Below, one piece after another: positions 1 through 8,056 of a stretch of 54,327 nt of DNA. The notes below the pieces were generated by a model that did not search any database, was not told where the DNA came from, and saw only the letters and a list, made by a program, of their open reading frames with translations. The translations under genes and the position numbers were made by a program. The stretch is taken from the NCBI GenBank assembly GCA_022826805.1, contig JAJDUH010000033.1, positions 1 through 54,327 of the forward strand, given 5' to 3'. Each line of letters starts with the position of its first letter. Positions within the stretch are counted from its first letter, which is position 1. This DNA is from Candidatus Poribacteria bacterium (GTDB lineage Bacteria > Poribacteria > WGA-4E > WGA-3G).

Positions 1-66
1 CAGCGTATAGTTGATAGGCGTGCTAAGTAGATATTGACAATAATCCAGACGCGTCGGTCTAACCAT
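1..66 (-). CDS. Transposase, N-terminal fragment (runs off the left edge)
   Basis: An ATG at 66 on the minus strand opens 22 codons that continue past the window edge. The residues RLDYCQYLLSTPINYTL resemble the N-terminus of DDE transposases common in cyanobacteria and other repeat-rich genomes (recalled, not searched). A perfect AGGAGG ribosome site lies 9 bases upstream (76-81) and a consensus promoter just beyond it. The short leader and the 13-base terminal sequence at 126-138 fit the 5' end of an insertion sequence. The IS family cannot be settled from 22 residues. Confidence 0.6.
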   Translation of the reverse strand, partial: MVRPTRLDYCQYLLSTPINYTL

Positions 67-89
67 TTTTAGACACCTCCTCACACACT

Positions 90-118
90 ATATTACGGGT
101 TTGGAGGGACTATGTCAA
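90..118 (-). promoter_or_regulatory. Sigma70 promoter of the transposase gene
   Basis: On the minus strand TTGACA (113-118) and TAATAT (90-95) are separated by exactly 17 bases. Transcription would start near 83 and leave a short leader with AGGAGG before the ATG at 66. A near-consensus promoter on a transposase is unusual, since most IS transposases are weakly expressed. Confidence 0.7.
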
Positions 119-125
119 CCAGGGT

Positions 126-138
126 TGCGTAAGTCCTA
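126..138 (-). repeat. 13-base probable IS terminal sequence TAGGACTTACGCA
   Basis: Read on the minus strand the sequence is TAGGACTTACGCA, 72 bases ahead of the transposase ATG, where an IS terminal inverted repeat is expected. The same 13-mer occurs on the plus strand at 8021-8033. Whether it is the true IS boundary needs the other end of the element, which is outside the window. Confidence 0.5.
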
Positions 139-169
139 ACTCTTAAAAGAAAGGAAACGAAAAAACATA

Positions 170-751
170 ATGGAGAGAATTCAAAATTATATTTCACATC
201 TTCAAGGCGTTTTAGAGCGACTCACATTAGCAGATGTCCGTCATTCCATAGACGCTATTATGGAGGCATATCATGCTGAAAAGCAAATTTTCGTGATTGG
301 CAACGGTGGAAGTGCATCTACAGCGTCACATCTGGCTTGTGATTTGGGAAAAGGCACGAGTGTGCCGGACAAACCGCGTTTTCGAGTCATCAGTCTAACC
401 GACAATGTCGCAACAATGAGCGCATGGTCAAATGATGTCTCTTACGAAGATGTTTTCGTGGAGCAGTTGAAAAATCTCGTCAACCCAGGCGACGTCGTTA
501 TCGGTATCAGTGCGAGTGGCAATTCGGAAAACGTTATCCGTGCGATCCAACACGCCAGAGACATCGGGTGCAAAACGATCGGATGGAGCGGATTCGGCGG
601 TGGCAGATTGGCAGCAATTTGCGATGTCAATGTTGTTGTAGACAGTGACCGTTATGGACCTGTTGAAGACGTCCATCTGATTTTGAACCATGTCCTTCAC
701 GCCTGGATCCAAGAGGAGTTCGCTTCCAATTATGGTAAACCAGACAAATAA
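170..751 (+). CDS. SIS-domain sugar isomerase (GmhA-like)
   Basis: A 193-residue single-domain SIS (sugar isomerase) protein. The N-terminal helix is followed by the phosphosugar-binding loop NGGSAST (about residues 45-51), a second conserved segment GISASGNSENV (about 108-118) and the C-terminal EDVHLILNHVL helix typical of phosphoheptose isomerases. Length matches GmhA (about 190). GmhA converts sedoheptulose 7-phosphate to glycero-manno-heptose 7-phosphate for lipopolysaccharide core or S-layer sugars; DiaA-like proteins share the fold without that activity. The start follows an AAGGA at 151, spaced rather far (about 14 bases). It stands alone, 30 bases from a probable IS end, so its native promoter may have been displaced. 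Family call firm; substrate inferred. Confidence 0.85.
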   Translation: MERIQNYISHLQGVLERLTLADVRHSIDAIMEAYHAEKQIFVIGNGGSASTASHLACDLGKGTSVPDKPRFRVISLTDNVATMSAWSNDVSYEDVFVEQLKNLVNPGDVVIGISASGNSENVIRAIQHARDIGCKTIGWSGFGGGRLAAICDVNVVVDSDRYGPVEDVHLILNHVLHAWIQEEFASNYGKPDK

Positions 752-783
752 ACAGACATTTCATAGTCCCAACAAATCTTGTT

Positions 784-816
784 AGGCGAGGATGGCTTCG
801 GCTTTGTGCCTCGCCT
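784..816 (+). terminator. Hairpin downstream of the SIS gene
   Basis: AGGCGAGG (784-791) pairs perfectly with CCTCGCCT (809-816) across a 17-base loop, starting 33 bases after the stop codon. There is no clear T tract, so it is a weak intrinsic terminator or another structured repeat. Confidence 0.35.
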
Positions 817-860
817 GCTTCGGAGACTGTTCACTTAATTCTAAACTTCATCATGAAACA

Positions 861-884
861 CAATTCGTCTTAGCATAACATTCC
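861..884 (+). repeat. Hairpin-plus-tail repeat, degenerate copy
   Basis: CAATTCGTCTTAGCATAACATT is close to the constant tail AATTTGTCTTAGCTTTACATT of the family seen at 9081, 39890, 46087 and 46221. The upstream hairpin has decayed to a short TTCAT/ATGAA palindrome. Confidence 0.5.
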
Positions 885-895
885 CCGACTCTTGA

Positions 896-923
896 CTGAT
901 AACTAACAACTGACGACTAAAAA
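896..923 (+). repeat. Heptanucleotide tandem repeat (degenerate)
   Basis: Four 7-base units run in register: CTGATAA, CTAACAA, CTGACGA, CTAAAAA. They belong to the same family as the cleaner arrays at 36112 and 42185. Confidence 0.6.
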
Positions 924-933
924 CAAATACGTC

Positions 934-963
934 TTGACGCGTAGCGTTCCCTTAAGATATAAT
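934..963 (+). promoter_or_regulatory. Sigma70 promoter of the NfeD-flotillin operon
   Basis: TTGACG (934-939) and a perfect TATAAT (958-963) are 18 bases apart, giving a start near 971 and a leader of about 85 bases to the ATG at 1056. It is the only good promoter seen ahead of the downstream genes. Confidence 0.7.
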
Positions 964-1055
964 AACTTTAAAACCGTTGTACCAAAATCATTACAGATTT
1001 GAAAAAATCCAATCAGCAATCCCAACTCAGATGATGGGAATGAGGAGTGGTTGTT

Positions 1056-2567
1056 ATGAGACGCGAAACAGTTCTTATAGGTTGTGTGCTCCTTGTAATC
1101 GGAGCCATTTTCATGAGGGCCAACCTATCTGCTCAAGACAACGCACTGGTTTACGTCGTTGATATCCGAAACGAAATTGGGAGTGGTCTCGGCACCTATA
1201 TCAGCGACGGCATTCAGGTAGCCGAAGAAGCCGGTGCCGATGCCATTGTTTTCGATGTAGATACACCAGGCGGTAGGGTGGATTCCGCCATAAACATCAT
1301 CCGATCGATTCAGGATACACAAATTCCCACTATCGCTTTTGTCAATCGACAAGCTATCTCTGCTGGGGCGATGATCTCTATCGCTTGTAATCAGATTGTA
1401 ATGACTTCAGGCGGAACGATCGGTGATTCAGCACCTGTTGATATTCAAGGACAAGAGGTTGGCGAAAAGGCAATCTCCTACATCCAAGGAACTATTCGTG
1501 CAACTGCTGAACGAGAAAATCGGAACCCTGATATTGCCGAGGCGATGGTAGACAAAGAACTCGTTCTCGTTAAACTCGCAGATGGGCAGATTGTCAAACT
1601 CCTCCCCGAAGAATACATTTCACGCGAGGAAGCAGGTGAGGAGATGGAAATCCTCTGTGCTGAAGGGAAACTGCTTACACTCTCTACAAAACAGGCGCTC
1701 GAATACAACTTCGCCGATGCCCAAGCCGAAAACCTGACGGAACTCTTGGCACAGTACCAAATCGTTGAGGTCGCTGGCGCAAAGAAGCCTCTCACAGAGG
1801 AAGGTATCGCGAAACAGCAGCGCGAGTACGGTTTATCGGAAGTGACCCCTCTGAAAACATTGGAGGGAGCGCGTGTTGTTGAAGTTGAGGCGACGCTGGC
1901 GGATAAGATTGTTTTCTTTCTCACAAATCCCCTCATTAGTTCGCTCCTTCTTTCGTTGGGACTTCTCGGTATCTTTATAGAAATTCGCACACCCGGCTTC
2001 GGGATCCCTGGATTTCTCGGTTTGCTTTGTGTCGGACTTTTCTTCGGTGGACACATGCTGACGAAAATTGGTGCACAATGGGCATTTCTGCTCTTCCTTA
2101 TTGGTGTTGGATTAATCGTCGTGGAGATTTTTGTCATTCCCGGCTTCGGTGTCGCTGGCATCCTTGGCATTACACTCATGTTAGGCAGTGTTTTCTTCGT
2201 TTTCGACCAGGCTTACGAATTCGAGACCGCAGTTCTGTGGCTTTCCATATCCGTGATTTTAAGTGCTGGGCTGGTTATCCTTGCCTTCTGGTTTCTCCCT
2301 GGAACGCAGCTTTTCCAGAGATTTGCTTTGTCAACTGTCATGGACACTGAGATGGGATACCACTCCTCCAGCACCGAGGATTTTCAGGACTATCTCGGGC
2401 AATCCGGGACTGCTCTCACACCTTTACGTCCCGCCGGAACAGCAAGGATCGCAAATAAAAGAGTGGATGTTGTCACCGCAGGCGACTTCATTCCACAGAA
2501 TAGCAACATTAAAGTCATAGAGGTAGAAGGCTCTAAGGTTTTTGTAGAAGCCATTGAAGAACCTTGA
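1056..2567 (+). CDS. NfeD1b-type membrane serine protease
   Basis: About 503 residues. The start is the ATG at 1056, preceded by GAGGAG at 1041-1046; a GTG at 1047 in frame would overlap that site. A signal peptide (about 1-26) is followed by a ClpP/S49-like protease domain with the GGRVDSA loop, a nucleophile in AISAGAM (Ser about 102) and Lys about 138, matching the Ser-Lys dyad known from archaeal 1510-N. Next come four to five membrane segments (about 285-415) with NfeD glycine-rich turns, and a C-terminal OB-fold NfeD domain (about 430-500). The family cleaves hydrophobic segments of stomatin-like partners, and here stomatin/flotillin-class genes follow directly. Expected in the inner membrane. 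Confidence 0.9.
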   Translation: MRRETVLIGCVLLVIGAIFMRANLSAQDNALVYVVDIRNEIGSGLGTYISDGIQVAEEAGADAIVFDVDTPGGRVDSAINIIRSIQDTQIPTIAFVNRQAISAGAMISIACNQIVMTSGGTIGDSAPVDIQGQEVGEKAISYIQGTIRATAERENRNPDIAEAMVDKELVLVKLADGQIVKLLPEEYISREEAGEEMEILCAEGKLLTLSTKQALEYNFADAQAENLTELLAQYQIVEVAGAKKPLTEEGIAKQQREYGLSEVTPLKTLEGARVVEVEATLADKIVFFLTNPLISSLLLSLGLLGIFIEIRTPGFGIPGFLGLLCVGLFFGGHMLTKIGAQWAFLLFLIGVGLIVVEIFVIPGFGVAGILGITLMLGSVFFVFDQAYEFETAVLWLSISVILSAGLVILAFWFLPGTQLFQRFALSTVMDTEMGYHSSSTEDFQDYLGQSGTALTPLRPAGTARIANKRVDVVTAGDFIPQNSNIKVIEVEGSKVFVEAIEEP

Positions 2568-2651
2568 TAGAAGGCTAAAAAAGAAACGAGTACAGAACGA
2601 AAGCATAGAAACGCGAATTCGTTTAATAGTCGGCAAAACTTAACCGAAAAT

Positions 2652-2677
2652 CCGCTCGCAACAACGGCAGCGAGCGG
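2652..2677 (+). promoter_or_regulatory. GC-rich hairpin between the two NfeD genes
   Basis: CCGCTCGC (2652-2659) and GCGAGCGG (2670-2677) form a perfect 8-bp stem with a 10-base loop in the 121-base gap before the next ATG. There is no T tract. It could partly attenuate the operon or stabilise mRNA ends. Confidence 0.4.
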
Positions 2678-2688
2678 TCCAGAGACTA

Positions 2689-3183
2689 ATGGTTAAAAAT
2701 ATGTGGTTTCTAATTTTCCTCATCGGTCTTGGGATTCTGTTAGTATTTATTGAATTACTGATTCTGCCAGGATTTGGGGCTGCAGGTGTACCGGGTTGTC
2801 TGCTCATGCTGACAGGTATTGGCGTCGCGTGGTGGAAATTCGGGTTCCAGACCGCCCTTACTTATGCTGGAATAACACTCATAGCGGTTATTCCGTTAGC
2901 AATCATAGCGCTCTCAGTGATACGTTCATTACCTGCTGGTAAAGCGTTCATTTTGAGTGCCACCCAAAATAAGGAGATCGGCTTTCATGCACCGCCCTCG
3001 GAATTGGTGAATTTGGTTGGCAAATCTGGTAAGGCACTCACCCCATTGCGGCCCGCAGGTGCTGCAATGATCGGTGGACATCGTGTTGACATTGTCACAC
3101 AAGGCGAATTCGTTCCCGCAGAAACTGAGATTGAAGTGATTTTCGTCGAAGGCAGTCGTGTCGTCGTTCGTAGTTTACAATAG
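2689..3183 (+). CDS. NfeD family protein, short form
   Basis: 164 residues with no protease domain. Two to three membrane helices occupy about residues 5-85, with the family turn ILPGFGAAGVPG, then an OB-fold NfeD domain (about 100-164) with GKSGKALTPLRPAGAAMIGG. This tail closely matches the last domain of the gene upstream (GQSGTALTPLRPAGTARIAN), so the two are probably paralogues. Short NfeD proteins are the usual operon partners of flotillins and are thought to act as membrane scaffolds. The start lacks a clear ribosome site; an in-frame ATG at 2701 is possible. It precedes two FloA genes in the same operon. Confidence 0.88.
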   Translation: MVKNMWFLIFLIGLGILLVFIELLILPGFGAAGVPGCLLMLTGIGVAWWKFGFQTALTYAGITLIAVIPLAIIALSVIRSLPAGKAFILSATQNKEIGFHAPPSELVNLVGKSGKALTPLRPAGAAMIGGHRVDIVTQGEFVPAETEIEVIFVEGSRVVVRSLQ

Positions 3184-3253
3184 AATGGTTAGCACTCGTC
3201 GGTAATCAGTCTATATCTTGTGGTGTCAAAGATTGAATACCACAGCAACGTTA

Positions 3254-3267
3254 CTGATAACTGATAA
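3254..3267 (+). repeat. Heptanucleotide repeat, two units
   Basis: Two perfect CTGATAA units lie in the gap between NfeD and FloA, ending 9 bases before the AGGAGG of the next gene. Confidence 0.5.
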
Positions 3268-3284
3268 CTATTCGTAGGAGGCAA

Positions 3285-4184
3285 ATGATGGATCTTTTCA
3301 CAGGGGGAATAGCCCTTTTTGTCCTAATTTTTATTATCGCGTTCTTTTGGTTCGTCCCTGTCGGACTCTGGATTGCCGCTGTCGCCGCAGGCGTCCCACT
3401 CCGGATTTTTGACCTAATCGGGATGCGGCTGAGACGGGTCAATCCGAACATTATCGTCAAGGGGCTAATCAGTGCCCACAAGGCTGGGCTGAAAGTAGCG
3501 ACTGCCGAGTTGGAGGCACACTACCTTGCTGGTGGTAATGTCCTTAATGTTGTGAGTGCGCTTATCGCGGCAGATAAAGCGAGAATTGAGCTCACCTTTC
3601 AACGCTCTTCCGCTATAGACTTGGCTGGACGTGATGTGTTTGAGGCGGTTCAAGTCAGTGTTAACCCACGTGTGATTACCACGCCTCGCATCAGTGCCCT
3701 CGCTTTAGATGGTGTGGAATTGATTACCACCGTCCGTATCACAGTACGGACCAACATCAATCGACTCGTCGGTGGAGCAGGTGAAGAGACTATTATCGCA
3801 CGCGTAGGTGAAGGTATTATCAGTGCAATCGGTGCCTCTGAAACCTATGAAGATGTTCTGGAAAATCCAGATATTATCTCGAAAACAGTGCTCGACCGCG
3901 GGCTTGATGCCGGCACCGCTTTTGAAATCCTTTCCATCGATATCGCTGATGTCAACGTCGGGAAAAATATCGGGGCGGAACTCCAAGCCGAACAAGCCGA
4001 GGCAGACCTTGTCGTTGCACAGGCGAAGGCGGAAGAACGGCGCGCTATGGCGGTAGCCCGGAAACAGGAAATGACTGCTAACGTCCAAGAGAAGCGTGCC
4101 CAAGTTGTTGAAGCAGAGGCACAGGTTCCCCGCTCACTCGCAACCGCTTTCCGTGAAGGCAACTTAAACATTTCTGAGCAATAA
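3285..4184 (+). CDS. floA: Flotillin-like protein FloA, copy 1
   Basis: 299 residues of the UPF0365/FloA family: an N-terminal membrane-inserted hairpin (about 6-35, [17 protein letters not shown]), an SPFH-like domain (about 50-220) and a C-terminal coiled coil rich in Ala, Glu and Arg (about 225-290). FloA proteins mark fluid membrane microdomains and recruit envelope and signalling proteins. AGGAGG at 3276-3281 supports the start; a second ATG follows at once. It is shorter than Bacillus FloA (about 331), the difference lying in the C-terminal tail. The next gene is a second FloA whose core is very similar ([13 protein letters not shown] against [13 protein letters not shown]), indicating tandem duplication with divergent tails. 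Confidence 0.9.
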   Translation: MMDLFTGGIALFVLIFIIAFFWFVPVGLWIAAVAAGVPLRIFDLIGMRLRRVNPNIIVKGLISAHKAGLKVATAELEAHYLAGGNVLNVVSALIAADKARIELTFQRSSAIDLAGRDVFEAVQVSVNPRVITTPRISALALDGVELITTVRITVRTNINRLVGGAGEETIIARVGEGIISAIGASETYEDVLENPDIISKTVLDRGLDAGTAFEILSIDIADVNVGKNIGAELQAEQAEADLVVAQAKAEERRAMAVARKQEMTANVQEKRAQVVEAEAQVPRSLATAFREGNLNISEQ

Positions 4185-4242
4185 TATAACTTACTGTAAG
4201 CGCAGTCGGGTGACTGCGCTGTACCAATGGAGAATCGTAAAC

Positions 4243-5274
4243 ATGGCACCAACAATGATTGCAATTATTGCCGTCGCGCTTATCCTTTTCATAATTATCA
4301 TTAGCTGGCTCGTTCCAATCGGTTTGTGGATTACCGCGATTGCAGCAGGTGTAAAAGTAGGCATTTTCGACCTCGTTGCGATGCGTTTGCGGCGTGTGCC
4401 ACCGTCCGCAATCGTCGAACCACAGATTAACGCCACGAAGGCAGGTTTAACGCTGTCTCTTGATGATCTGGAAGCGCATTTCCTTGCTGGCGGACGCGTC
4501 GGTAGTGTTGTAGCCGCACTGATCGCTGCAGATAAAGCCAACATCGATCTCGGTTTCGCACAAGCTGCCGCTATTGATCTCGCAGGACGGGACGTCTTAC
4601 AAGCCGTTCAGGTCAGTGTCACGCCAGAGATTATTGACATCCCTGAAAGAGGCGACGCCAGCGGCGGTATTACAGCTGTCGCACGAGACGGTATCCAGTT
4701 GATTGTGAAAGCGCGTGTTACTGTGAGAGCCGACATCGATCGATTGGTCGGCGGCGCAACCGAAGATACCATCCGCGCCAGAGTCGGTGAGGGTATCATT
4801 ACAACTATCGGTTCAGCGGCAAGCCACAAAGAAGTATTAGAAAACCCTGTACTCATCTCAGAAACGGTCCTCGCAAAGGGGTTATCTGCCGGCACTGCCT
4901 TTGAAATTCTGTCCATTGATATTGCCGATATAAACGTTGGTGAAAACGTTGGTGCTAAATTACAGACCGACCAAGCACAGGCAGAGCTCAAGATCGCACG
5001 CGCCAAAGCAGAAGAGCGGCGCGCACGGGCAGAAGCAGAAGAGGAAGAAAATAAAGCACTCGTTGAAGAGATGACGATTAGACTTATTGAGGCTGAGGCG
5101 GAAATCCCGCTCTCCATAGCCGACTCGTTTGACTCAGAGAGAATGAGCGTTATGGATTATTATACCCTTCGCAATATCCTTGCTGATACTGAGATGCGTC
5201 AATCTATCGCCTCACCCGGTGGCACACAAGAGATGGACACAACCCGAGCCACACATTCCCTTGGACTGTCGTAG
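4243..5274 (+). CDS. floA: Flotillin-like protein FloA, copy 2
   Basis: About 343 residues from the ATG at 4243, preceded by GGAG at 4227-4230; an upstream in-frame GTG at 4210 lacks a site and adds residues unlike the family. Layout matches copy 1: membrane hairpin (about 6-32), SPFH-like domain with the shared motif [14 protein letters not shown], and an Ala/Glu coiled coil. It keeps the C-terminal extension that copy 1 lacks ([19 protein letters not shown]), known from canonical FloA. About 10 extra residues (ERGDASGGI) sit inside the SPFH region. Two FloA proteins of unequal tail length could form mixed oligomers. Same operon as the NfeD genes. Confidence 0.9.
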   Translation: MAPTMIAIIAVALILFIIIISWLVPIGLWITAIAAGVKVGIFDLVAMRLRRVPPSAIVEPQINATKAGLTLSLDDLEAHFLAGGRVGSVVAALIAADKANIDLGFAQAAAIDLAGRDVLQAVQVSVTPEIIDIPERGDASGGITAVARDGIQLIVKARVTVRADIDRLVGGATEDTIRARVGEGIITTIGSAASHKEVLENPVLISETVLAKGLSAGTAFEILSIDIADINVGENVGAKLQTDQAQAELKIARAKAEERRARAEAEEEENKALVEEMTIRLIEAEAEIPLSIADSFDSERMSVMDYYTLRNILADTEMRQSIASPGGTQEMDTTRATHSLGLS

Positions 5275-5308
5275 CCTAATGCCTATGCGGACTTGAAGGA
5301 GCAATTCG

Positions 5309-5761
5309 ATGGAAAATCTTATCCAAATGCTGATACCCCTGGTTATCGTGATTTTGACGTTCGTTTTAGGCAATCGCCGACGGAGGGAACGGGGGAACGT
5401 CCAAAGAGAGAGAGAAGAGAATGCCATGCCGGAGAGCGAGACAGCACCACCCCCTTTCATGGAGGATTTTCCGTTTGAAACGCGGCTGGAAGACATGATC
5501 CTGCAAGAGAATGAAGTCGAAGACACACCGGTTGTTGAAGAACCAGAGCCAGCTACTGTGCAGGAGCCCGTTGAGCCTTCACCACCAGAACCACCTCCCG
5601 TACCAGTCGAATCTCCAGCGGGAATACGGTCTATGCCTGGCACAGCACTGCTGGAAATATCACCTAAAACGTTTCGTCAAGGGATTATTCTCCAAGAAAT
5701 TCTGGGACGTCCCAAGGCACGCCGACCAGGGGCACCTTTCCAATATAGGCGGGATTTATAG
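5309..5761 (+). CDS. Membrane-anchored acidic protein of the flotillin operon
   Basis: 150 residues, no assigned function. One N-terminal membrane helix (about 5-20) is followed by a basic stop-transfer stretch (NRRRRERGN), a long acidic Pro/Glu-rich linker (about 40-115) and a short C-terminal block, FRQGIILQEILGRPKARRPG, that looks conserved rather than disordered. I recall similar tails (QGIILSEILGPPRAL-like) in small proteins beside flotillin genes, but did not search. GGAG at 5297-5300 supports the ATG. Placed 34 bases after floA copy 2, it is probably cytoplasmic apart from its anchor, with the tail as a docking peptide. A long reverse frame across it reflects the biased composition. 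Confidence 0.65.
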   Translation: MENLIQMLIPLVIVILTFVLGNRRRRERGNVQREREENAMPESETAPPPFMEDFPFETRLEDMILQENEVEDTPVVEEPEPATVQEPVEPSPPEPPPVPVESPAGIRSMPGTALLEISPKTFRQGIILQEILGRPKARRPGAPFQYRRDL

Positions 5762-5865
5762 ACGCACAGGGCTACTTTCCTTGTGAATTTGCTTAATGCT
5801 TTCTCTGTGGTTCCATTATTTGCCTTACCTATATAGGCAGGAAGCAGGAAATGTGAGATTTTCAG

Positions 5866-8019
5866 ATGATGCGTCTTTTCTATAAAATTTTCCTGATCTC
5901 CGTAGTTTTTCTGTTATGCGTCGGTTGTTCCCGCCACCAAGAAATTACCGAACAACAATTACCTGTTTACATTGAAATCCCACCGCATGCCCGACATCTC
6001 AAAGGATTCATAATTTGTTTGGATCCCGGGCACGGTGGACAAGCCCATGTCCCGGATTACAAGCGAGGTCCAACAGGACTCCGCGAGGCTGAAGTTAATC
6101 TGAAGGTAGCCCTCTATCTACGCGAGATGTTGCAGAAAGTCGGTGTCACCGTCATCATGACGCGGATTGACGATTCTTATGTAAGTCTCCCGATGCGAAG
6201 TCAGATTGCCAACGAAGGGGGTGCTGACTTTTTCATCTCGCTGCACCACAACGGAATTGATAACCCCAAGGTTAATTATACCTCTACTTGGTATCACGGC
6301 GATGCAGATACCTCGCGCCACAGTCTTGACCTCGCTCGATATATTCAGCAAGGCGTTTCAGACGCGCTACGTTTACCCTCCTCCCCGGCATCGGGACTCT
6401 ATTCGGATAAATTGGTGACTGCTGCAGGATTCGGGGTCTTGCGGATGACGGAGTGTCCGGCGATTTTATGTGAGGCGTCTTTTCTCTCGAACCTCGGAGA
6501 AGAGGCGCGCTTGCGAGATGATGATTATCTTAGAAAGGAAGCTTATGGCTATTTCCTCGGCATCGCCCGTTACGTTGAAGGAGGATTTCCGAGAGGCGTC
6601 TTAGTAAACCCACAGCATCAATCTGTCGTTCAAACAAAAACACCTATGCTCCAGATTCGGGTTATGGATGGTCTTCATGAACGAGGGGCGTGGATGCTAA
6701 AACGCCAACAAGTCTTTACTGACTCTATCCGAGTCAAAATCAACAACGTGAGCGTTCCGCATCGCTACGATCGCGATGCCGATATAATTACGGTCGATAT
6801 TGAGAAACCGCTGTTGAAAGGCAGGCATTTTGTCCAAACGGAGGTGGTGAACTATTACGGGAATCACAGCCTACCAGTACCACAGTGGTTTAAGGTAGCA
6901 CCACCCGCAGCTCAGATGCAACTCAGCGCATGGACGGATACGTTCCCTGCTGATGGAAAAGGTTACGTCGGTATCTCCGCAACCGCACGAGATGCTGATG
7001 GAATGCCGATCGCTGATGGTGAACCCGTTGACGCTCAAACGTCAAATGGCGTGCTTGCAGAGACCTGTCAACTCTCAAAAAACGGCACAGCACAATTTTA
7101 TCTGTATGCCCCCGACACGCCGGGCACAGCCACAGTGAAGATTTCCTACGGACAGACTCATCAGTCTTTAACAATTCACTTTGAGGACACCGATAGCGCA
7201 GTTGTGCAAGGGCAGGTTTCTGATGCAAGCTCTGGTGAACCACTTCAAGACGTGCAATTGCAAACCAATTCCGGATTAACCGCTACCACGGATGCCAACG
7301 GACACTTTTTCATAACTCTTTCAACGCTTAAAGATGTTGGTGGAATGGAGACGATCCTTCACATTTCTAAGGCAGGATACTATCCAAGTGAACACCAGAT
7401 TCGCATAGAACCGAATCAAGCAACCGTTGTCCGTGCTGAACTGCATCCTATCGCAGACGGGGCATTCGCTTCATCCCGCATTGTTCTTGATTCACGAAGT
7501 GCCGCGCCTACCACACAGCAATTAATTCAAACCTTGCAGCAGATGTTAGAACTCGCTGGTGCAGAGGTCTATAATATTCATACCCTTGGAGTTGAAGTAT
7601 CTCTGGAGAAACGGATAGAGAGGGTGAATGCTATTAAGGGCAGAGGATACTACTTACAGATTAATCATGGAGAGTGGCGTCCCAGCCAATCCGCTTTGGT
7701 TGCATCGCACTACCGAGGTAATCAAGGAACGGAAACCTTTCTAAAGCGAATACTTGAACAGTTTGATGGAACACCTTTTGCGTCTCCTATTGTCACCGTC
7801 CAAGATAGGACGACCCCTGAAATTCAGCAGACAAACAAAATGGCTATGACACTTGAAATCAGGTCTTTAAATCATCCAAGTACCTCTGTTGAACAGGAGG
7901 CTTATGCTATTTTCTTCGGGGCATGGACTTTCCTGAAGGGTGACGGAGAGGTTCCATCAGAAAGACAGAAACGGTTTATGGTGTACTTAAAAGAAATACA
8001 AGCGTATTCTTCTAATTAG
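5866..8019 (+). CDS. Multidomain N-acetylmuramoyl-L-alanine amidase lipoprotein
   Basis: 717 residues. The lipobox LLCVGC places the lipidated Cys at about 21. An Amidase_3 (AmiC-like) domain fills about 48-235 with all zinc and catalytic residues: His56 in DPGHGG, Glu74-76 in REAEVN, His127-128 in SLHHN and Glu203 in LCEASFLSN. It cuts the bond between muramic acid and stem peptide. Next come a bacterial Ig-like domain (about 350-440), a carboxypeptidase-regulatory-like fold (about 448-530) and a C-terminal region (about 540-715) that looks like a second amidase fold without its metal ligands (RIVLDSRSAAP where DPGHGG is expected). It sits 104 bases after the flotillin-operon protein, so co-transcription is possible. 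Tethered to a membrane, acting in the periplasm. Confidence 0.88.
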   Translation: MMRLFYKIFLISVVFLLCVGCSRHQEITEQQLPVYIEIPPHARHLKGFIICLDPGHGGQAHVPDYKRGPTGLREAEVNLKVALYLREMLQKVGVTVIMTRIDDSYVSLPMRSQIANEGGADFFISLHHNGIDNPKVNYTSTWYHGDADTSRHSLDLARYIQQGVSDALRLPSSPASGLYSDKLVTAAGFGVLRMTECPAILCEASFLSNLGEEARLRDDDYLRKEAYGYFLGIARYVEGGFPRGVLVNPQHQSVVQTKTPMLQIRVMDGLHERGAWMLKRQQVFTDSIRVKINNVSVPHRYDRDADIITVDIEKPLLKGRHFVQTEVVNYYGNHSLPVPQWFKVAPPAAQMQLSAWTDTFPADGKGYVGISATARDADGMPIADGEPVDAQTSNGVLAETCQLSKNGTAQFYLYAPDTPGTATVKISYGQTHQSLTIHFEDTDSAVVQGQVSDASSGEPLQDVQLQTNSGLTATTDANGHFFITLSTLKDVGGMETILHISKAGYYPSEHQIRIEPNQATVVRAELHPIADGAFASSRIVLDSRSAAPTTQQLIQTLQQMLELAGAEVYNIHTLGVEVSLEKRIERVNAIKGRGYYLQINHGEWRPSQSALVASHYRGNQGTETFLKRILEQFDGTPFASPIVTVQDRTTPEIQQTNKMAMTLEIRSLNHPSTSVEQEAYAIFFGAWTFLKGDGEVPSERQKRFMVYLKEIQAYSSN

Positions 8020-8020
8020 A

Positions 8021-8033
8021 TAGGACTTACGCA
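8021..8033 (+). repeat. 13-base repeat TAGGACTTACGCA, solo copy
   Basis: Identical, in opposite orientation, to the probable IS end at 126-138. No transposase is nearby, and similarity stops after 13 bases, so this is a footprint, a solo end or a non-autonomous element. It lies directly between the amidase stop and the epimerase start. Confidence 0.5.
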
Positions 8034-8040
8034 CTTAACT

Positions 8041-8056
8041 CGGTAGGTGCGGTTTC
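8041..8056 (+). repeat. 16-base repeat CGGTAGGTGCGGTTTC
   Basis: A one-mismatch copy (CGGTAGGCGCGGTTTC) occurs at 39874-39889. Here it ends exactly at the ATG of the epimerase gene and so replaces the normal ribosome-binding region. Confidence 0.55.

Larger units (their letters stand above)
752..1055. other. Gene-free stretch packed with repeats and a promoter
   Basis: The stretch holds a hairpin after the SIS gene (784-816), a degenerate copy of the hairpin-plus-tail repeat (861-884), degenerate heptanucleotide repeats (896-923) and a strong promoter (934-963). A second, weaker resemblance to the tail repeat lies at about 923-951. A 61-codon open frame at 977-1162 is not coding: it runs into the NfeD gene in another frame. 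Confidence 0.6.

Noticed and set aside
1478..2179. 233-codon reverse frame over the NfeD protease gene
   Set aside because: It is antisense to a convincing gene and rich in Ser/Pro/Arg, as expected from reversed codon bias.
5212..5643. 143-codon reverse frame over the anchored protein
   Set aside because: It is Ser/Gly-rich because it reads the complement of the Pro/Glu-rich linker; no start site or family pattern.
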